From NCBI GenBank assembly GCA_963849105.1, contig CAWKGD010000006.1, positions 62,001 to 126,000 on the forward strand: a stretch of 64,000 nucleotides of DNA. Direction: 5' to 3'. The position numbers and the translations under genes are program-made. Positions 18,033-28,444 of this stretch are shown here, piece after piece; within the stretch, counting starts at the first letter, position 1; every line of letters starts with the position of its first letter. The notes under the pieces are model-generated. The model was not told the DNA's origin. It saw only the letters and a program-made list of their open reading frames with translations, and searched no databases. The stretch comes from CAVRXQ01 sp963849105 (GTDB lineage Bacteria > Actinomycetota > Acidimicrobiia > Acidimicrobiales > Bog-793).

Positions 18033-18899
18033 TCAGCTCAGATAGGCGCGTCGCACCTCGACATCTTCAGCAATCTCTTCGTAGGTCCCCGACGCGATGA
18101 TGCTTCCAGATGCCATGACGACCACGCGATCGCAAAGCTCGGCGACCAAATCCAGCGCGTGCTCGACCATGAGGACGCCAACAGCGCGCTCTGCCGCCTC
18201 GCGCAGCGCGCTCATCAAGCCCGGGAGGATCGCCGACGCGACCCCGACCAACGGCTCGTCGAGCAGCAGCAGCTGTGGCGACCGGATCAGCGCCATTGCG
18301 AGGTCGACGAAACGGCGCTGACCGCCGCTCAGTTCACGCCCGTACAGGTCGGCGATGTGTGCGAAGCCGTGGTGATCGAGCAGCCGCCAGACGAGCTCCG
18401 AGGCCTCCGCCTCCTCCGAACGTTGTCCGCGGCGGAGCAGTGTCCGGGTGAGCGACGCTCCCTCGGCGCCGCGCGCGAACGTGACGAGGCCCTCGAAAAC
18501 GGTGAGACCCTCGAACACGCGAGCCGTCTGGGAGGTCCGGGCCATCCCAAGCCGCGCCCTGCGGTGGGCCGGGAGCCTCGTCACATCTCGGCCCGCCAGA
18601 CGGATCGAGCCGGCGGTCGGGCGCACGTCACCCGATACCGCGTTCAGCACCGAGGACTTGCCGGCACCGTTCGGTCCGATGAGGCCGACGATCTCGCCGG
18701 GCGCGATGGTCAGTGAGAAGCCGTCGACCGCGGGGGCGCCGCCGTAAGTGACGCGAAGGGCACTCACCTCGAGCAAAGACGGTCCAGGAATGTGTCGCCG
18801 CGGCCCGATTTGCTGCTGCGGCACGGGGGTCGCGGACACCGCCGTGTCGGCGGCACCGCCTCCCGCCCGATCGGTGCTACCCGGCGCGCGCCTGCTCAT
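18033..18899 (-). CDS. livG: Branched-chain-type ABC transporter ATP-binding protein (LivG-like)
   Basis: A 288-residue cytoplasmic ATPase. Walker A is GPNGAGKSS, the signature is LSGGQ (RELSGGQRRFVDLAMAL) and Walker B is LLLLDEP. The order and the terminal region GTYEEIAEDVEVRRAYLS match LivG of HAAT importers. An N-terminal extension of about 40 low-complexity residues precedes the core, so the start may lie further downstream. It overlaps the permease gene by 4 bp. The substrate is likely the compound handled by the neighbouring catabolic genes. Confidence 0.87.
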   Translation of the reverse strand: MSRRAPGSTDRAGGGAADTAVSATPVPQQQIGPRRHIPGPSLLEVSALRVTYGGAPAVDGFSLTIAPGEIVGLIGPNGAGKSSVLNAVSGDVRPTAGSIRLAGRDVTRLPAHRRARLGMARTSQTARVFEGLTVFEGLVTFARGAEGASLTRTLLRRGQRSEEAEASELVWRLLDHHGFAHIADLYGRELSGGQRRFVDLAMALIRSPQLLLLDEPLVGVASAILPGLMSALREAAERAVGVLMVEHALDLVAELCDRVVVMASGSIIASGTYEEIAEDVEVRRAYLS

Positions 18900-19876
18900 G
18901 CTGCTGGCACGTTCGCTCGAAGAGGTGCCTCGGGCCGCTTTGCGATGTGGCGCCGCTCAGGCAGGATCCCCGCGGGACGCAGGTAGAAGGTGATCAGCCA
19001 CAACACGGCGATCAGAATCCACTGGAGGTTCGCGCTCAAGCCCGGGTAGCCGAACTCCGGCAGGAACGAGGGCATCGTGCCGAACACGACCGGCACGAGC
19101 AAGGCCCCAAGAACCGCCCCCAAGTTGTTTCCGCGACCGCCCACGTACACGGCAACGAAGATGACAAAGCTCTCGACGAAGTTCCAGGCATCGGGCGACC
19201 AGGTGCCGAGGAATTCGACGAGAAGCGCTCCGCTGAAGCCGGCGATTGCACCGCCGACCACGAACACGACGACGCGTAACGTCTGGATGTTGATGCCGGC
19301 ATACGCCGACAGCACGTCGTCCTCGCGTACGGCCCGCAGCGCTCGGCCCCACGAGGTCCGACACAACCACTGCAGACCGACGTAGACGACCAGACAGAGA
19401 ACCGCCATCCAGCCGACGTAGAACCACTGGTACCCGTGATACGAGAGGTGGAACACGCCATTGAACGGCTTCGGGACCCCGGAGAGTCCGTTGGCGCCGT
19501 CGAAGATGCCAACCGTCGCGATCACGACCTGCGCGGCGATGATCGCGACGACGAGCAGGATGATCGCCTGAAAGTCTCTGCGGATCCGCCGGGTGAGGAT
19601 CAGCGCGCCGAGTACGAGGGCGAGTGCGGCGCCGGCGAGGGTTCCCATGAGCAGGGGCAGCGGAAAGGGCAGCCGCGCACCGAAGATGTAGTGCTGAAAC
19701 GAGCTGGGCGAGGAGGGACCGAGAGAGGTGACGGCGGCGACGTATGCGCCGATCGACTGAAAGACGATCCAGCCGAAGTTGATGATCCCCGCATAGCCGT
19801 ACTGCAGGTTCAACGACAGGGTCGACAGCGCGTAGATGCCCAAGTACACGAGCGAGATCGAGATGAAGTCCTGCAC
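18896..19876 (-). CDS. livM: Branched-chain-type ABC transporter permease (LivM-like)
   Basis: A 326-residue integral membrane protein with about 8-9 hydrophobic helices. LSLNLQYGYAGIINFGWIVFQSIGAY is the conserved LivM entry. GRALRAVREDDVLSAYAGINIQTLRVVVFVVGGAIAGFSGALL carries the EAA-like loop that contacts the ATPases. It pairs with the LivH-like permease upstream and the LivG ATPase downstream, with a 4-bp overlap. Confidence 0.87.
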   Translation of the reverse strand: MQDFISISLVYLGIYALSTLSLNLQYGYAGIINFGWIVFQSIGAYVAAVTSLGPSSPSSFQHYIFGARLPFPLPLLMGTLAGAALALVLGALILTRRIRRDFQAIILLVVAIIAAQVVIATVGIFDGANGLSGVPKPFNGVFHLSYHGYQWFYVGWMAVLCLVVYVGLQWLCRTSWGRALRAVREDDVLSAYAGINIQTLRVVVFVVGGAIAGFSGALLVEFLGTWSPDAWNFVESFVIFVAVYVGGRGNNLGAVLGALLVPVVFGTMPSFLPEFGYPGLSANLQWILIAVLWLITFYLRPAGILPERRHIAKRPEAPLRANVPAA

Positions 19877-19903
19877 GCTTCCCCTATTCGTCCATGGTCG
19901 GAA

Positions 19904-20795
19904 CTAGACGGTGATCTGCACCCGCTCGGTTACGAGACCCCCTTGCAGCGTCCTCGGCCGTGCGAGCAGAACGAGTGCGAGAAAGCCGTACGCGACGGCG
20001 GTGTCGTAACTCGACGCTCCGGCGACGCTCACGACCTGCGTCGCAATACCGATCACGAGCGCGGCGAGCACTGCGCCGCGCACCGAGCCCGCCGTACCCA
20101 TCAGGGCGGCCACGATCACAAGCGAGAGCAAGCTGTCGCCGGTGAACGCGCTGATCGTCAAGATGTTGACCATGAAGACTCCGCCCGCGAGCCCACACAG
20201 AAAACCACTCATCAACCAGGCAGCCGTAACGATCTGATTCGTCGCGATACCGGAAGCGCGGGCGAGGTCAGGATCGACCGCCGTCGCAGCGCAGCGCGAC
20301 GCCGAGCCTCGTGAGGCGCAGGAAGAGATCGAGGATCACGAACACGACCGCCGCGAGAATCACGAGGGCCAGCTGAGCCCTCGTGAAGCGCAGCGGACCG
20401 AGCGCGATCGCGTGCTCGATCGCGATGTTCAGCGGGTAGGTGTTGTTCTGGGTCACGGCGGCGACTGCGTACTCGACGATCAGGGCAACCCCGAAAGTGA
20501 TCATCGCCATCTCGAAAAGTGCCGCGCCGCGACGCGCGTAAACCGAAAGGACAGTCTTGGCGACGATCAGCGTGGCGACGCTGGCGCTCAAGCCGCCGAG
20601 GAGCAGACCGAGCCAGATCGTGATTCCCGCCGTGTGGCAGACGTAGGCAACGATACCGCCAAGGCTCATGATCGCCCCGTAGCCGATGTTGAGCACGTTC
20701 GTCAGTCCGAACTGGAGCGTGAAACCCATCGCGCCAATGGCGATGCTTGACGCAGCGATGACGCCAAACCCGACGGCCTCCCAGTAAAGGTTCAT
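19904..20795 (-). pseudogene. livH: Branched-chain-type ABC transporter permease (LivH-like), frameshifted
   Basis: Two consecutive frames encode one LivH. Residues 1-170 (20795 to about 20289) read through QFGLTNVLNIGYGAIMSLGG and end with GVALRCDGGRS and a stop at 20268. Skipping one base near 20288 restores ALRATAVDPDLARASGIATNQ and then WLMSGFLCGLAGGVF to the TAG at 19904, giving about 296 residues, normal for LivH. The extra base lies in a GCGCTGCGC context. Either the importer is inactivated, or the base is a sequencing error; all other importer genes look intact. Confidence 0.85.
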
Positions 20796-20823
20796 TCACG
20801 CTCCCTCGGGTCGCGCGCCGCTC

Positions 20824-21603
<780 letters not shown>

Positions 21604-21639
21604 ACTGGTCTCCTGCAGAGCGAGCGTCGAGCAGATCGC

Positions 21640-22968
21640 CTACCCCGCCGCCTCGATCACCTTTGCCAGAACGGTCCCGACGATCTTCTCGCTACTCAAC
21701 TGGGCCTGCGGGAAGCGGACAGCCGCTTGATTGCCGTAGTAGTTGTGCCACTGGTTGAACGCGATCGGCCCCGAGACGCCGACGTACCGGATCTTCTTGC
21801 CGGCGAGCAACGCTGCCTTGCCGGCTGCGAAGTTGTACACCGTCACTTTGCCCGGGCCGGGTTCGCTCACCGACTCGATGTAGTTGTTGAAGACGGAAGG
21901 GACGGTGCTCTTCGAGGCGATCATCGCGAGCGCCTGCATGATCAAGCCGTCGTACTCCGCCTCCGCGTAGGGCTCGTTGAACCACTGATTCGCTGGGTGT
22001 AGGACGTGTGAGGCGGCACCCTTGACGGCACTCACCCACGCCGCGTGTGCGGGCGTCGTCTTTGCTGGCGCAGGAGTGAGGCCCGTGTAGTCGGCGGAGA
22101 ACGTCGACGCCCCCATCGCCGCGGAGACGGCGCTCAACCACGTGTTCTCGATTGTTCCCGAGTCGCCGATGATCGGCGGGACCGTCCCCAGCTGCGCCAC
22201 GTCGCCGAAGAACGTGCCCGCCGTCGTGGCGTCCTCTTCGGTGAAGATCGCCTGCGGGTGTCCCGCAAGCAGGGTCGCCGCATCGGACTGATAGGAGGGT
22301 TGGTCAGGGGTCAGGCTGATGTTCGCGACGACATCCAAGCCCAGATGCTTGACGCCGTACTCGATGCCCGGCAGGTCGCCCTGCGCGGTGGTGTCCGTGC
22401 CGAACACCAACGCCACCCGCTTGTAACCCTTTTGCTTCGCCCACTCCGCCATGGCGAGTCCGTTCGCCGGATCGGGTGAGACCAGCCTCCAGAAGTACTT
22501 GAGGTGTGTGTGGTCGAAGTTGTCAGACCCCACATCAGAAATCATCGTGAGCTTGTGCTCGTTGATCAGCGGTAGCAACTGGTTGGCGGTCGCGCCGTCG
22601 GTACCGCAGACGCCGACGACATTGCTCGCGGAGCCGAGGAACCGCTCGACCAGAGGCAGCGCATCGGCAGGGTCGCCGCGCGTGTCGACGGTCGTCACCG
22701 AGAAGTCGTGCCCGAGGACACCGCCGGCTTTGTTGATCTCGTAGACCGCCGGATAGGCCCCCGCCGAAAGCACGCCGCCGATGAAGGATTCCGGGCCGGT
22801 GAACGCCGTGATGACGGCTTCGACGAGCTTCGAGCTGCTCGCGGATCTGCTACGCGTGTTCGCCGACGAATTCGACGACGCCGAGGCCGCCGTCGAGCCG
22901 GCGACAACCATGCCTACGGCAACCGCGGCCGTCAACGCCCAACGTCCCGCTCGATGTGACAAAGACAT
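21640..22968 (-). CDS. Branched-chain-type ABC transporter substrate-binding protein
   Basis: A 442-residue secreted protein. ATG 22968 is chosen because GGAGGGGG precedes it and the resulting N-terminus is a clear signal peptide (basic SHRAGRW, then WALTAAVAVGMVVAGSTAASA). The mature part has the type I periplasmic-binding fold of HAAT proteins: GAYPAVYEINKAGGVLGHDFSV, VVGVCGTDGATANQLLPLINEH, then KRVALVFGTD. No lipobox cysteine is seen, unusual for a monoderm, so retention may need other contacts. It leads the transporter operon. Confidence 0.88.
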   Translation of the reverse strand: MSLSHRAGRWALTAAVAVGMVVAGSTAASASSNSSANTRSRSASSSKLVEAVITAFTGPESFIGGVLSAGAYPAVYEINKAGGVLGHDFSVTTVDTRGDPADALPLVERFLGSASNVVGVCGTDGATANQLLPLINEHKLTMISDVGSDNFDHTHLKYFWRLVSPDPANGLAMAEWAKQKGYKRVALVFGTDTTAQGDLPGIEYGVKHLGLDVVANISLTPDQPSYQSDAATLLAGHPQAIFTEEDATTAGTFFGDVAQLGTVPPIIGDSGTIENTWLSAVSAAMGASTFSADYTGLTPAPAKTTPAHAAWVSAVKGAASHVLHPANQWFNEPYAEAEYDGLIMQALAMIASKSTVPSVFNNYIESVSEPGPGKVTVYNFAAGKAALLAGKKIRYVGVSGPIAFNQWHNYYGNQAAVRFPQAQLSSEKIVGTVLAKVIEAAG

Positions 22969-23196
22969 GTCCCCCTCCAGTCCAGATAATTCCAGGCGCC
23001 CCGTCGGCTTATCCGCTTTCGGGACAGCTTGGACCGAGATGCGGGACACGATAGACGTAGGCGCAGGGGGGTGCAAGCAGGGCACGCGAGCGCGTTTCGC
23101 CGCGACGATTGGCTACTACCGGCGCACGTCGGCACGGAAAGCGCGTGGTCGTGCCGGGATCTCGGTCCCGCGAGGGCGGGAACGCGAGCCGCCTGC

Positions 23197-23940
23197 CTAC
23201 ATCGGATCCCAGTGGCGGTAGAGGCCGGTGCCATGCCAGTCGCCTTCGCGGCTGAAGCTGCTGAAGCGACCCTGAGGACGTCGGACGTCGCGGTCGTCGT
23301 GGAGCACGCGGAGCAACACGGCCCCCGGATCGTCCGCGTCGATCTCGTAGACGTTCAGGATCTTCGCCTCTTTCTCCGCCGGCTCCGGATTGAGCGTGTG
23401 ATACCTGGAGCACTGGACGAGTCCCGGCGTTTCGAGCAGGTCGTGGGCGTGGGTGTAGAGCCACCAGTCGTCGTGCTCGATCTTCCGAGCCGGATCGTGG
23501 TTCGAGTAGTACAGAAGCACTGCCTCTGGCATGCCATCGGGGAGATGAGTCTCAGGCCGAACGATCATCTGGATCGTTCGGCGGCTTGCGACGAAATCCC
23601 ACACGGTCAGATCCTGAACTGTGGCGCAGTCGATCAGCGGCTCGTCGCGGGCTTCGGCCTCCCTGAGCCTCTGCATCACACCCCAGGGATCCGAGTCGTT
23701 GATGCGGTACATCGTGAGATAGCGAGTGAACTCGCCGGATGCCGCCGCAAAGCGCTTGAACTCGTCACCAAGGTCGGGTTGTACGTCGCGATAGCGATAG
23801 ACATCCACGATCCCCGGAGCCTGTCTTAGGTAAGGAACCCTCGTCTTGTCGTGCCAGTAGTTGAACTCGCCTTCACGCGCGGGATCAGTGCAGGCGATGA
23901 CCTCGACAGCGATCGACTTCGCCGGGAACAACTCACTCAT
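23197..23940 (-). CDS. Uncharacterised protein, probable dimeric alpha/beta-barrel (two ferredoxin-like repeats)
   Basis: A 247-residue protein with ATG 23940. Two similar halves are suggested: VEVIACTDPAREGEFNYWHDKTRVPYLRQAPGIVDVYRYR, and later EAVLLYYSNHDPARKIEHDDWWLYTHAHDLLETPGLVQCSRY. Both carry the FxxWxxxxH...PG(I/L)V pattern of EthD/dimeric alpha-beta barrel domains, which act as small monooxygenases or cyclases or remain uncharacterised. No signal peptide. It lies upstream of the transporter operon on the same strand, so it may belong to the catabolic island. Confidence 0.6.
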   Translation of the reverse strand: MSELFPAKSIAVEVIACTDPAREGEFNYWHDKTRVPYLRQAPGIVDVYRYRDVQPDLGDEFKRFAAASGEFTRYLTMYRINDSDPWGVMQRLREAEARDEPLIDCATVQDLTVWDFVASRRTIQMIVRPETHLPDGMPEAVLLYYSNHDPARKIEHDDWWLYTHAHDLLETPGLVQCSRYHTLNPEPAEKEAKILNVYEIDADDPGAVLLRVLHDDRDVRRPQGRFSSFSREGDWHGTGLYRHWDPM

Positions 23941-24069
23941 CAGCGCTCCTTCGCCGCTCCTGTTGACCTTCGACCGAGCGTATACGTGCGCTCCCGGGGC
24001 GCGAGCAAGAAAAGATCAGCCGCCGATCGGCGCCGCGAGCGCGAGATCGCGATCAGTACGCTCGCGACG

Positions 24070-24970
24070 GTGACCGTTGAACAGGTCTACGACTTCGAGC
24101 GCGTGCGAGCCGAGATCCTGCACGTCCCTCCTACGCCGCTACCTCGCTTCGATCCGCCGTCGCTCACTTCGTTCACGACGCCGCTCGAGGAAGCGACTAT
24201 CGGGATCGTGACAACTTGCGGCGCCTATTTTCCCGATCAGGACAGACTCGGTGAGGCCGAGGACACGAGCTACCGCCTGCTGTCGCGTGAGCGTCCAAGC
24301 CAGGATCTGCTGATTGCACACCGAACGCCGATCCGAGTCTTCCCAGAAGCCGATCCCAACGTTGCCTATCCCATCGAACGTCTTCTCGAACTGGAGGAAG
24401 TCGGCACGGTTGGCGGAGTTGCCGCGGCCGCCGTCTCCATGGTCGGTTCGATCACGCGCTGACGAAGAGCTCGCGCTCGAGGTCGCGCCGTCCATCGTCA
24501 CAGACCTCACCTCGATGCGCGTCGACCTCGTGCTCGTCCTTCCCTTTTGTCCCCAGTGCCATATCGCGGCCGGCGTGCTCGCTCGCGCAATCGAAGCCAG
24601 GGGCCTTCCGACGACGACCATCGGCACCCTCCACAGCCACCTTCTTGCGCTCAAGCCGCCCCGGGCAATGTTCCTTGACTTCCCGCTCGGATGTCCCTGC
24701 GGCCGCCCGGGTCGACCCGAACAGCAGCGCGAGATCCTTCAGCACGCACTCCGGCTGGCAGCAAGTGCGTCGCCGGAATGGCAGCTTCGGCGGCTGCCGC
24801 AAACCTGGTCAGAGAATGGCGACCGCGGCTGGGAAGCAGACGTCGACAATTTGTACCGCCTCGACAGAGAGATCCGCGGGACCGTCGCGCAGCACATTCG
24901 TGAACACGCGCGGCTCGGAGGATCATTGCGGGGGCGCGAGCATGACTTCGTCGTGCGTTGCAACTGCTAG
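24070..24970 (+). pseudogene. GrdB/PrdB-like (glycine/proline reductase B family) protein, frameshifted, cysteine variant
   Basis: From GTG 24070 the frame reads TVEQVYDFERVRAEIL, IGIVTTCGAYFPDQDRLGEAEDTSYRLL and FPEADPNVAYPIERLLELEEVGTVGGVA, the order seen in selenoprotein B-type reductases. It stops at TGA 24460-24462. Skipping one base near 24457 continues as ADEELALEVAPSIVTDLTS, VDLVLVLPFCPQCHIAAGVLARAIEARGLPT and on to 24970, about 299 residues. In GrdB/PrdB the redox site is Sec-x-x-Cys; here it is Cys-Pro-Gln-Cys. The enzymes reductively cleave C-N bonds in anaerobes; a role in this organism is unknown. Confidence 0.7.
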
Positions 24971-25287
24971 CTGCCGCTAGGACACGCATCCGATTTGCTG
25001 ATGTCCGCTGAATGCCACCCTGCCCGGACGGGGAGAATGGGAGTAGCGTCCGTCGTGAGTTCGACAAGATCGTTCTTTGTCTCTGTCACCCCGCGGGACC
25101 CTTGGAGTTCGCCGATTTGCTTCGCCTTGCTTTCCCTTTCGGAGACTTTTCGTGCTCACACCAGAACCTGCATCGAAGTGCGGATCCTCGCCGCTTCGTG
25201 ATCCATCCGTTGGCGCCCGACACAGGTCAGCAAGACGCTGCGGAGCATCGACCGCTGCGACGCTGCGTGCCCGCGCGTTCTGAGTGA
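24971..25287. other. Intergenic region
   Basis: Between the GrdB-like gene and the crotonase gene I see no convincing gene, RNA or hairpin. The open frames crossing it have unlikely cysteine- and proline-rich products. It should contain the crotonase promoter, but I could not place one. Confidence 0.5.
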
Positions 25288-25293
25288 GTGCCA

Positions 25294-26055
25294 ATGCTTC
25301 GAGTGGACATCAAGGACAGAATCGGAATCATCCAAGTTGACCGCGAGGAGAAGGCGAACGCCCTCGACACCGCGACATGGATGGCGATCGAAGTGGCACT
25401 AGAAGAGCTCGACGCAAACCAGCAAATCATCGGCGTCGTGTTGACCGGCACAGGCGATCACGTCTTTATTGCGGGTTCGGACGTCGAAGAACTAGCGAGG
25501 CGTGAACCACAGGAGAGCCTCGCGGGGCGGAGTCAACGGGTCGCCACCCGCATGGAAAATATGTCGGTCCCGACTGTCGCCGCGATTAACGGGCATGCCC
25601 TCGGGGGTGGCCTGGAGATCGCGCTGGCGTGCGATTTTCGTGTCGCAAGTGAAGACGCGCTGTTAGGCCAACCCGAAGTCAAGTTGGGAATAATTCCTGG
25701 AGCTGGCGGGACCCAGCGCCTGACGAGGCTCGTCGGTTACGGGCGGGCCCTTGAAATGATCGTCACCGGTCAGTCCATCCCTGCGGAGGAGGCGCTCAGG
25801 ATCGGGCTCGTTACTCGAGTCTGTCCGCCAGGCGAAGTACTTGACGTCGCGTTTCGGTTACTGGCTGCGATCTCCGAAAATGGGAGGCTCGCGGTTCGGC
25901 TCGCGCGCGAGGTACTTCGCTTCGCGGCGAACCCCCTCAGCCAAGCGGGCTTCAGTTTGGAGCGTCTCGCGAGCGTTGTCGCGTACAGCGACCCAGAGCG
26001 AGAACGCCGAATGACCGACTTTGTGACGCGCCGGCGCATCGAGACTCCAGAGTAG
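25294..26055 (+). CDS. Enoyl-CoA hydratase/isomerase (crotonase) family protein
   Basis: A 253-residue protein from ATG 25294 (a GTG at 25288 is also possible). The crotonase fold is clear: VVLTGTGDHVFIAGSDVEELA holds the first oxyanion-hole strand. AAINGHALGGGLEIALACDFRVASEDALLGQPEVKLGIIPGAGGTQRL holds the second, with the two glutamate positions. The reaction is probably syn-hydration of trans-2-enoyl-CoA or a related CoA-ester isomerisation. It stands alone between two differently oriented genes. Confidence 0.9.
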   Translation: MLRVDIKDRIGIIQVDREEKANALDTATWMAIEVALEELDANQQIIGVVLTGTGDHVFIAGSDVEELARREPQESLAGRSQRVATRMENMSVPTVAAINGHALGGGLEIALACDFRVASEDALLGQPEVKLGIIPGAGGTQRLTRLVGYGRALEMIVTGQSIPAEEALRIGLVTRVCPPGEVLDVAFRLLAAISENGRLAVRLAREVLRFAANPLSQAGFSLERLASVVAYSDPERERRMTDFVTRRRIETPE

Positions 26056-26119
26056 GTTGTCTGCGCGAAGTTCCACCCTCATGTCAACGTGGAGCGAGCG
26101 AGAACGAGCGACGCGACGG

Positions 26120-27133
26120 TCATCTCGCGGCCGTGACAGGCCCCGATCCCGCTTCCGTTCGTCCAATTGCCGCCGCGATCTCGGTGAGATCGTCGGTGGA
26201 GAGTTCCAGCCCAGCAGCGGGCAGCCAGCCATCGACCTGGTCGGGGTTGCGCGCGCCGATGATCGCGCCGGTGACACCGGGATTGGCGAGTGTCCAAGCG
26301 ATCGCGACGGCACCAGTCTCGACGCCGTGACGACGGGCGATCGGCTCGAGCGCCTTCGCGAGCGCGAGGTTGGCGTCGAGGTCAGCCCCGGTGAAGTCGG
26401 GGCTCTTTCGTCGCCAGTCGTCCTCCGCGAGCGAAGCAACGCGGGCTTTTGTGAAGCTTCCCGATAAGAGGCCTGACTGCATCGGGCTGTAGACGATGAC
26501 CGCGGTGCCGTGATCGCGGCACCACGGGATGATTTCGGTACCCGCGTCGCGTCGGATGAGCGAGTACGGCGGCTGCGCGACATCGACGTGTCCGAGCTTC
26601 TCTGCGCGTTCCAACAGATCGATGCCGTGGTTCGAAAGCCCGACCGCGCCAGCGAGACCTTCATCTTTCAACGCGAGGAACGCCCCCCAGTACGTCTCGA
26701 CATCGGTGCCGTCGTTCGGGGGCCAGTGCATCTGGTAGGCGTCGATGTGATCGACGCGCAAGCGCCGCAAGCTCTCCTCGAACCCGTTGCGCAGACTCTT
26801 CGGATCTCCGACTCGCGCGGGCCGAATCATCGGATTCTCCGGATCAGAAACGAGGCCACCCTTCGTGAACACGTACGGGCGGTCGCGCTCGTCGAAGACC
26901 TCGAGCGCCTTCGCGACGACTTCCTCGCTGTGGCCGAGCCCGTACGCCGCGGCGGTGTCGATCCAATTCACGCCGTGCTCGACCGCGTGGCGGATGGCAG
27001 CGATCGACGCCTCGTCGTCCTGCGGTCCCCACCCGAAGCTCCAGCCGCCGCCGCCGACGGCCCACGCCCCGAAACCGACCCTCGTGGTCTCCCACTTCGT
27101 CGTGCCAAAAGATTTCGTCGGAAGCGTCGCCAT
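26120..27133 (-). CDS. Aldo/keto reductase
   Basis: A 337-residue TIM-barrel NADPH oxidoreductase. Catalytic tetrad elements are WIDTAAAYGLGHSEEVV (Asp and Tyr), VFTKGG (Lys) and YQMHWPP (His). NADP-binding segments occur near the C-terminus (IIGARNPDQVDGWLPAAGLELS). It resembles the YajO/PhdK-like open-chain aldehyde reductases. ATG 27133 follows GGAGG. Substrate unknown. Confidence 0.9.
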   Translation of the reverse strand: MATLPTKSFGTTKWETTRVGFGAWAVGGGGWSFGWGPQDDEASIAAIRHAVEHGVNWIDTAAAYGLGHSEEVVAKALEVFDERDRPYVFTKGGLVSDPENPMIRPARVGDPKSLRNGFEESLRRLRVDHIDAYQMHWPPNDGTDVETYWGAFLALKDEGLAGAVGLSNHGIDLLERAEKLGHVDVAQPPYSLIRRDAGTEIIPWCRDHGTAVIVYSPMQSGLLSGSFTKARVASLAEDDWRRKSPDFTGADLDANLALAKALEPIARRHGVETGAVAIAWTLANPGVTGAIIGARNPDQVDGWLPAAGLELSTDDLTEIAAAIGRTEAGSGPVTAAR

Positions 27134-27169
27134 ATCGCCTCCTTTGGCCTCGATTGCTCTGAACAGACC

Positions 27170-27937
27170 CTACGGCGAACCGGGCCGGCGATCCGACGCC
27201 GCGTGCTCGTCATAGAACAGCCCAAGCACCTGCCATCCGCGGTCGGGGAAGCCGGTCACCTCCGCCACCGCCGCCGACGCGACGTTCGAGGGCGCGTGGA
27301 GGTAGATGGCCACGGCGCCGGAGTCGATCACCGTTCGCGCGGCTTGCGCGACGAGGCGCTTTGCGAGTCCCTTGTTGCGATGCTCCGGTTCGGTCCCGAC
27401 CGCGAGCTCGATACCGAACGCGTTGTGCTTTTTCAATCCGACGCCGGCGGCGTACGAACCGTCCTCGGCGAAGGCGATGAGGACATCGCCGTTGAACGGT
27501 TGCAACCAGCTCGGGACCCGGGGATCCTCGCGAGGCATCCACGTCCCGGCGTCGGGAAGGTCGATGCGGTGTTCGGAGTAGCGGAAGACGGCGCGGACGA
27601 TCTGCGCACCTTCGAAGCCGACGAGAGCTCCGACATTCGCCGCGAAGACCTGCTCACCTTTCTCCGCGAGACGCCGGGCGTCATCGAGCACCGCGGCCGG
27701 CACCGAGACCACCGCGCCCATCGGTGTGGCGACGCCGCAGACCGGGCGCGTGACGCCGTCCCACCCCGGTTCAGAGCGCGTGGGCGAGGAGGCGACATCG
27801 AGGCGAGAGGACGGCGGCCACGCGCCGAGCCAGGCGCGCAGGAATACTCCGAGACGTCGGGCGAGCTCGGGATCGGCGTGATCGAGCTCGCTGCGCTCCG
27901 TCGCGAGCGTCGCCTCCTTCGGATCCCCGCGGCCCAT
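27170..27937 (-). CDS. GNAT-family N-acetyltransferase
   Basis: A 255-residue protein from ATG 27937. The C-terminal GNAT domain has the acetyl-CoA loop ELAVGTEPEHRNKGLAKRLVAQAART (the Q/RxxGxA type) and the final strand NVASAAVAEVTGFPDRGWQVLGLF. The N-terminal half is not recognisable. It lies 15 bp downstream of the PPOX gene on the same strand. Acceptor substrate unknown. Confidence 0.75.
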   Translation of the reverse strand: MGRGDPKEATLATERSELDHADPELARRLGVFLRAWLGAWPPSSRLDVASSPTRSEPGWDGVTRPVCGVATPMGAVVSVPAAVLDDARRLAEKGEQVFAANVGALVGFEGAQIVRAVFRYSEHRIDLPDAGTWMPREDPRVPSWLQPFNGDVLIAFAEDGSYAAGVGLKKHNAFGIELAVGTEPEHRNKGLAKRLVAQAARTVIDSGAVAIYLHAPSNVASAAVAEVTGFPDRGWQVLGLFYDEHAASDRRPGSP

Positions 27938-27951
27938 GGGCGCGCCTGTTG

Positions 27952-28362
27952 CTACCCGGACCGATTCGGACCGGCGTGCTCGAGGGTGAGCACGATCAGC
28001 ACCCGCTTTTCGCGCACCATCACGGCGCGGTATTCGTCCCAATCCGGGTGCTCGCCGGAGATCCGTCGGTAGTACTCGACGAGGCCGTCCATCGACTCGG
28101 GCAGCGAGACGATCTCGGCGGTCCCTTCGACCTGCACCCATTCGCCGAAGAAGCGTTCACTGAACGCGCACAGCGAGGCGAAGGGACGCTTCCGGAGATT
28201 GCGTGTCTTCATCGCCGTCTCTCGCGAACTGATGACGACATGACCCGCGTCGTCGACGCCAGCGGTGATCGGCGAAAGCTGTGGCTTGCCGTCGTTCCGC
28301 AACGTCACCAGGACCGCCCGGTGATTGGCGGCGATGAAGGTCGTTGCCTCGGTGATGTCCAT
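27952..28362 (-). CDS. PPOX-class F420/FMN-dependent oxidoreductase family protein
   Basis: A 136-residue split-barrel protein. The likely start is ATG 28362, giving the family's opening DITEATTFIAANHRAVLVTLRNDGKPQLSPI; an earlier GTG or ATG is possible. Then VISSRETAMKTRNLRKRPFASLCAF and WVQVEGTAEIV follow, as in Rv1155-type F420-binding proteins of actinobacteria. Such proteins reduce small substrates with F420H2 or FMN. It is in a minus-strand pair with the GNAT gene. Confidence 0.8.
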   Translation of the reverse strand: MDITEATTFIAANHRAVLVTLRNDGKPQLSPITAGVDDAGHVVISSRETAMKTRNLRKRPFASLCAFSERFFGEWVQVEGTAEIVSLPESMDGLVEYYRRISGEHPDWDEYRAVMVREKRVLIVLTLEHAGPNRSG

Positions 28363-28444
28363 CTTCAGCAGCGTAACGATCGTGCCGTTGGTGGCCACGA
28401 ACCCGCTGGCAACCGCGCCGAGAGCGGAGCGAACCGTGGGGCCC

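Noticed and set aside
24460..24462. In-frame TGA in the GrdB-like gene as a selenocysteine codon
   Set aside because: The codon is about 30 residues before the CxxC site where Sec sits in the family, the frame after the TGA is not GrdB-like, and a one-base shift restores the homology exactly.
25012..25287. A 91-residue ORF directly before the crotonase gene
   Set aside because: Composition (many Cys, His, Pro) is unlike coding sequence here, and no family or ribosome-binding site is apparent.
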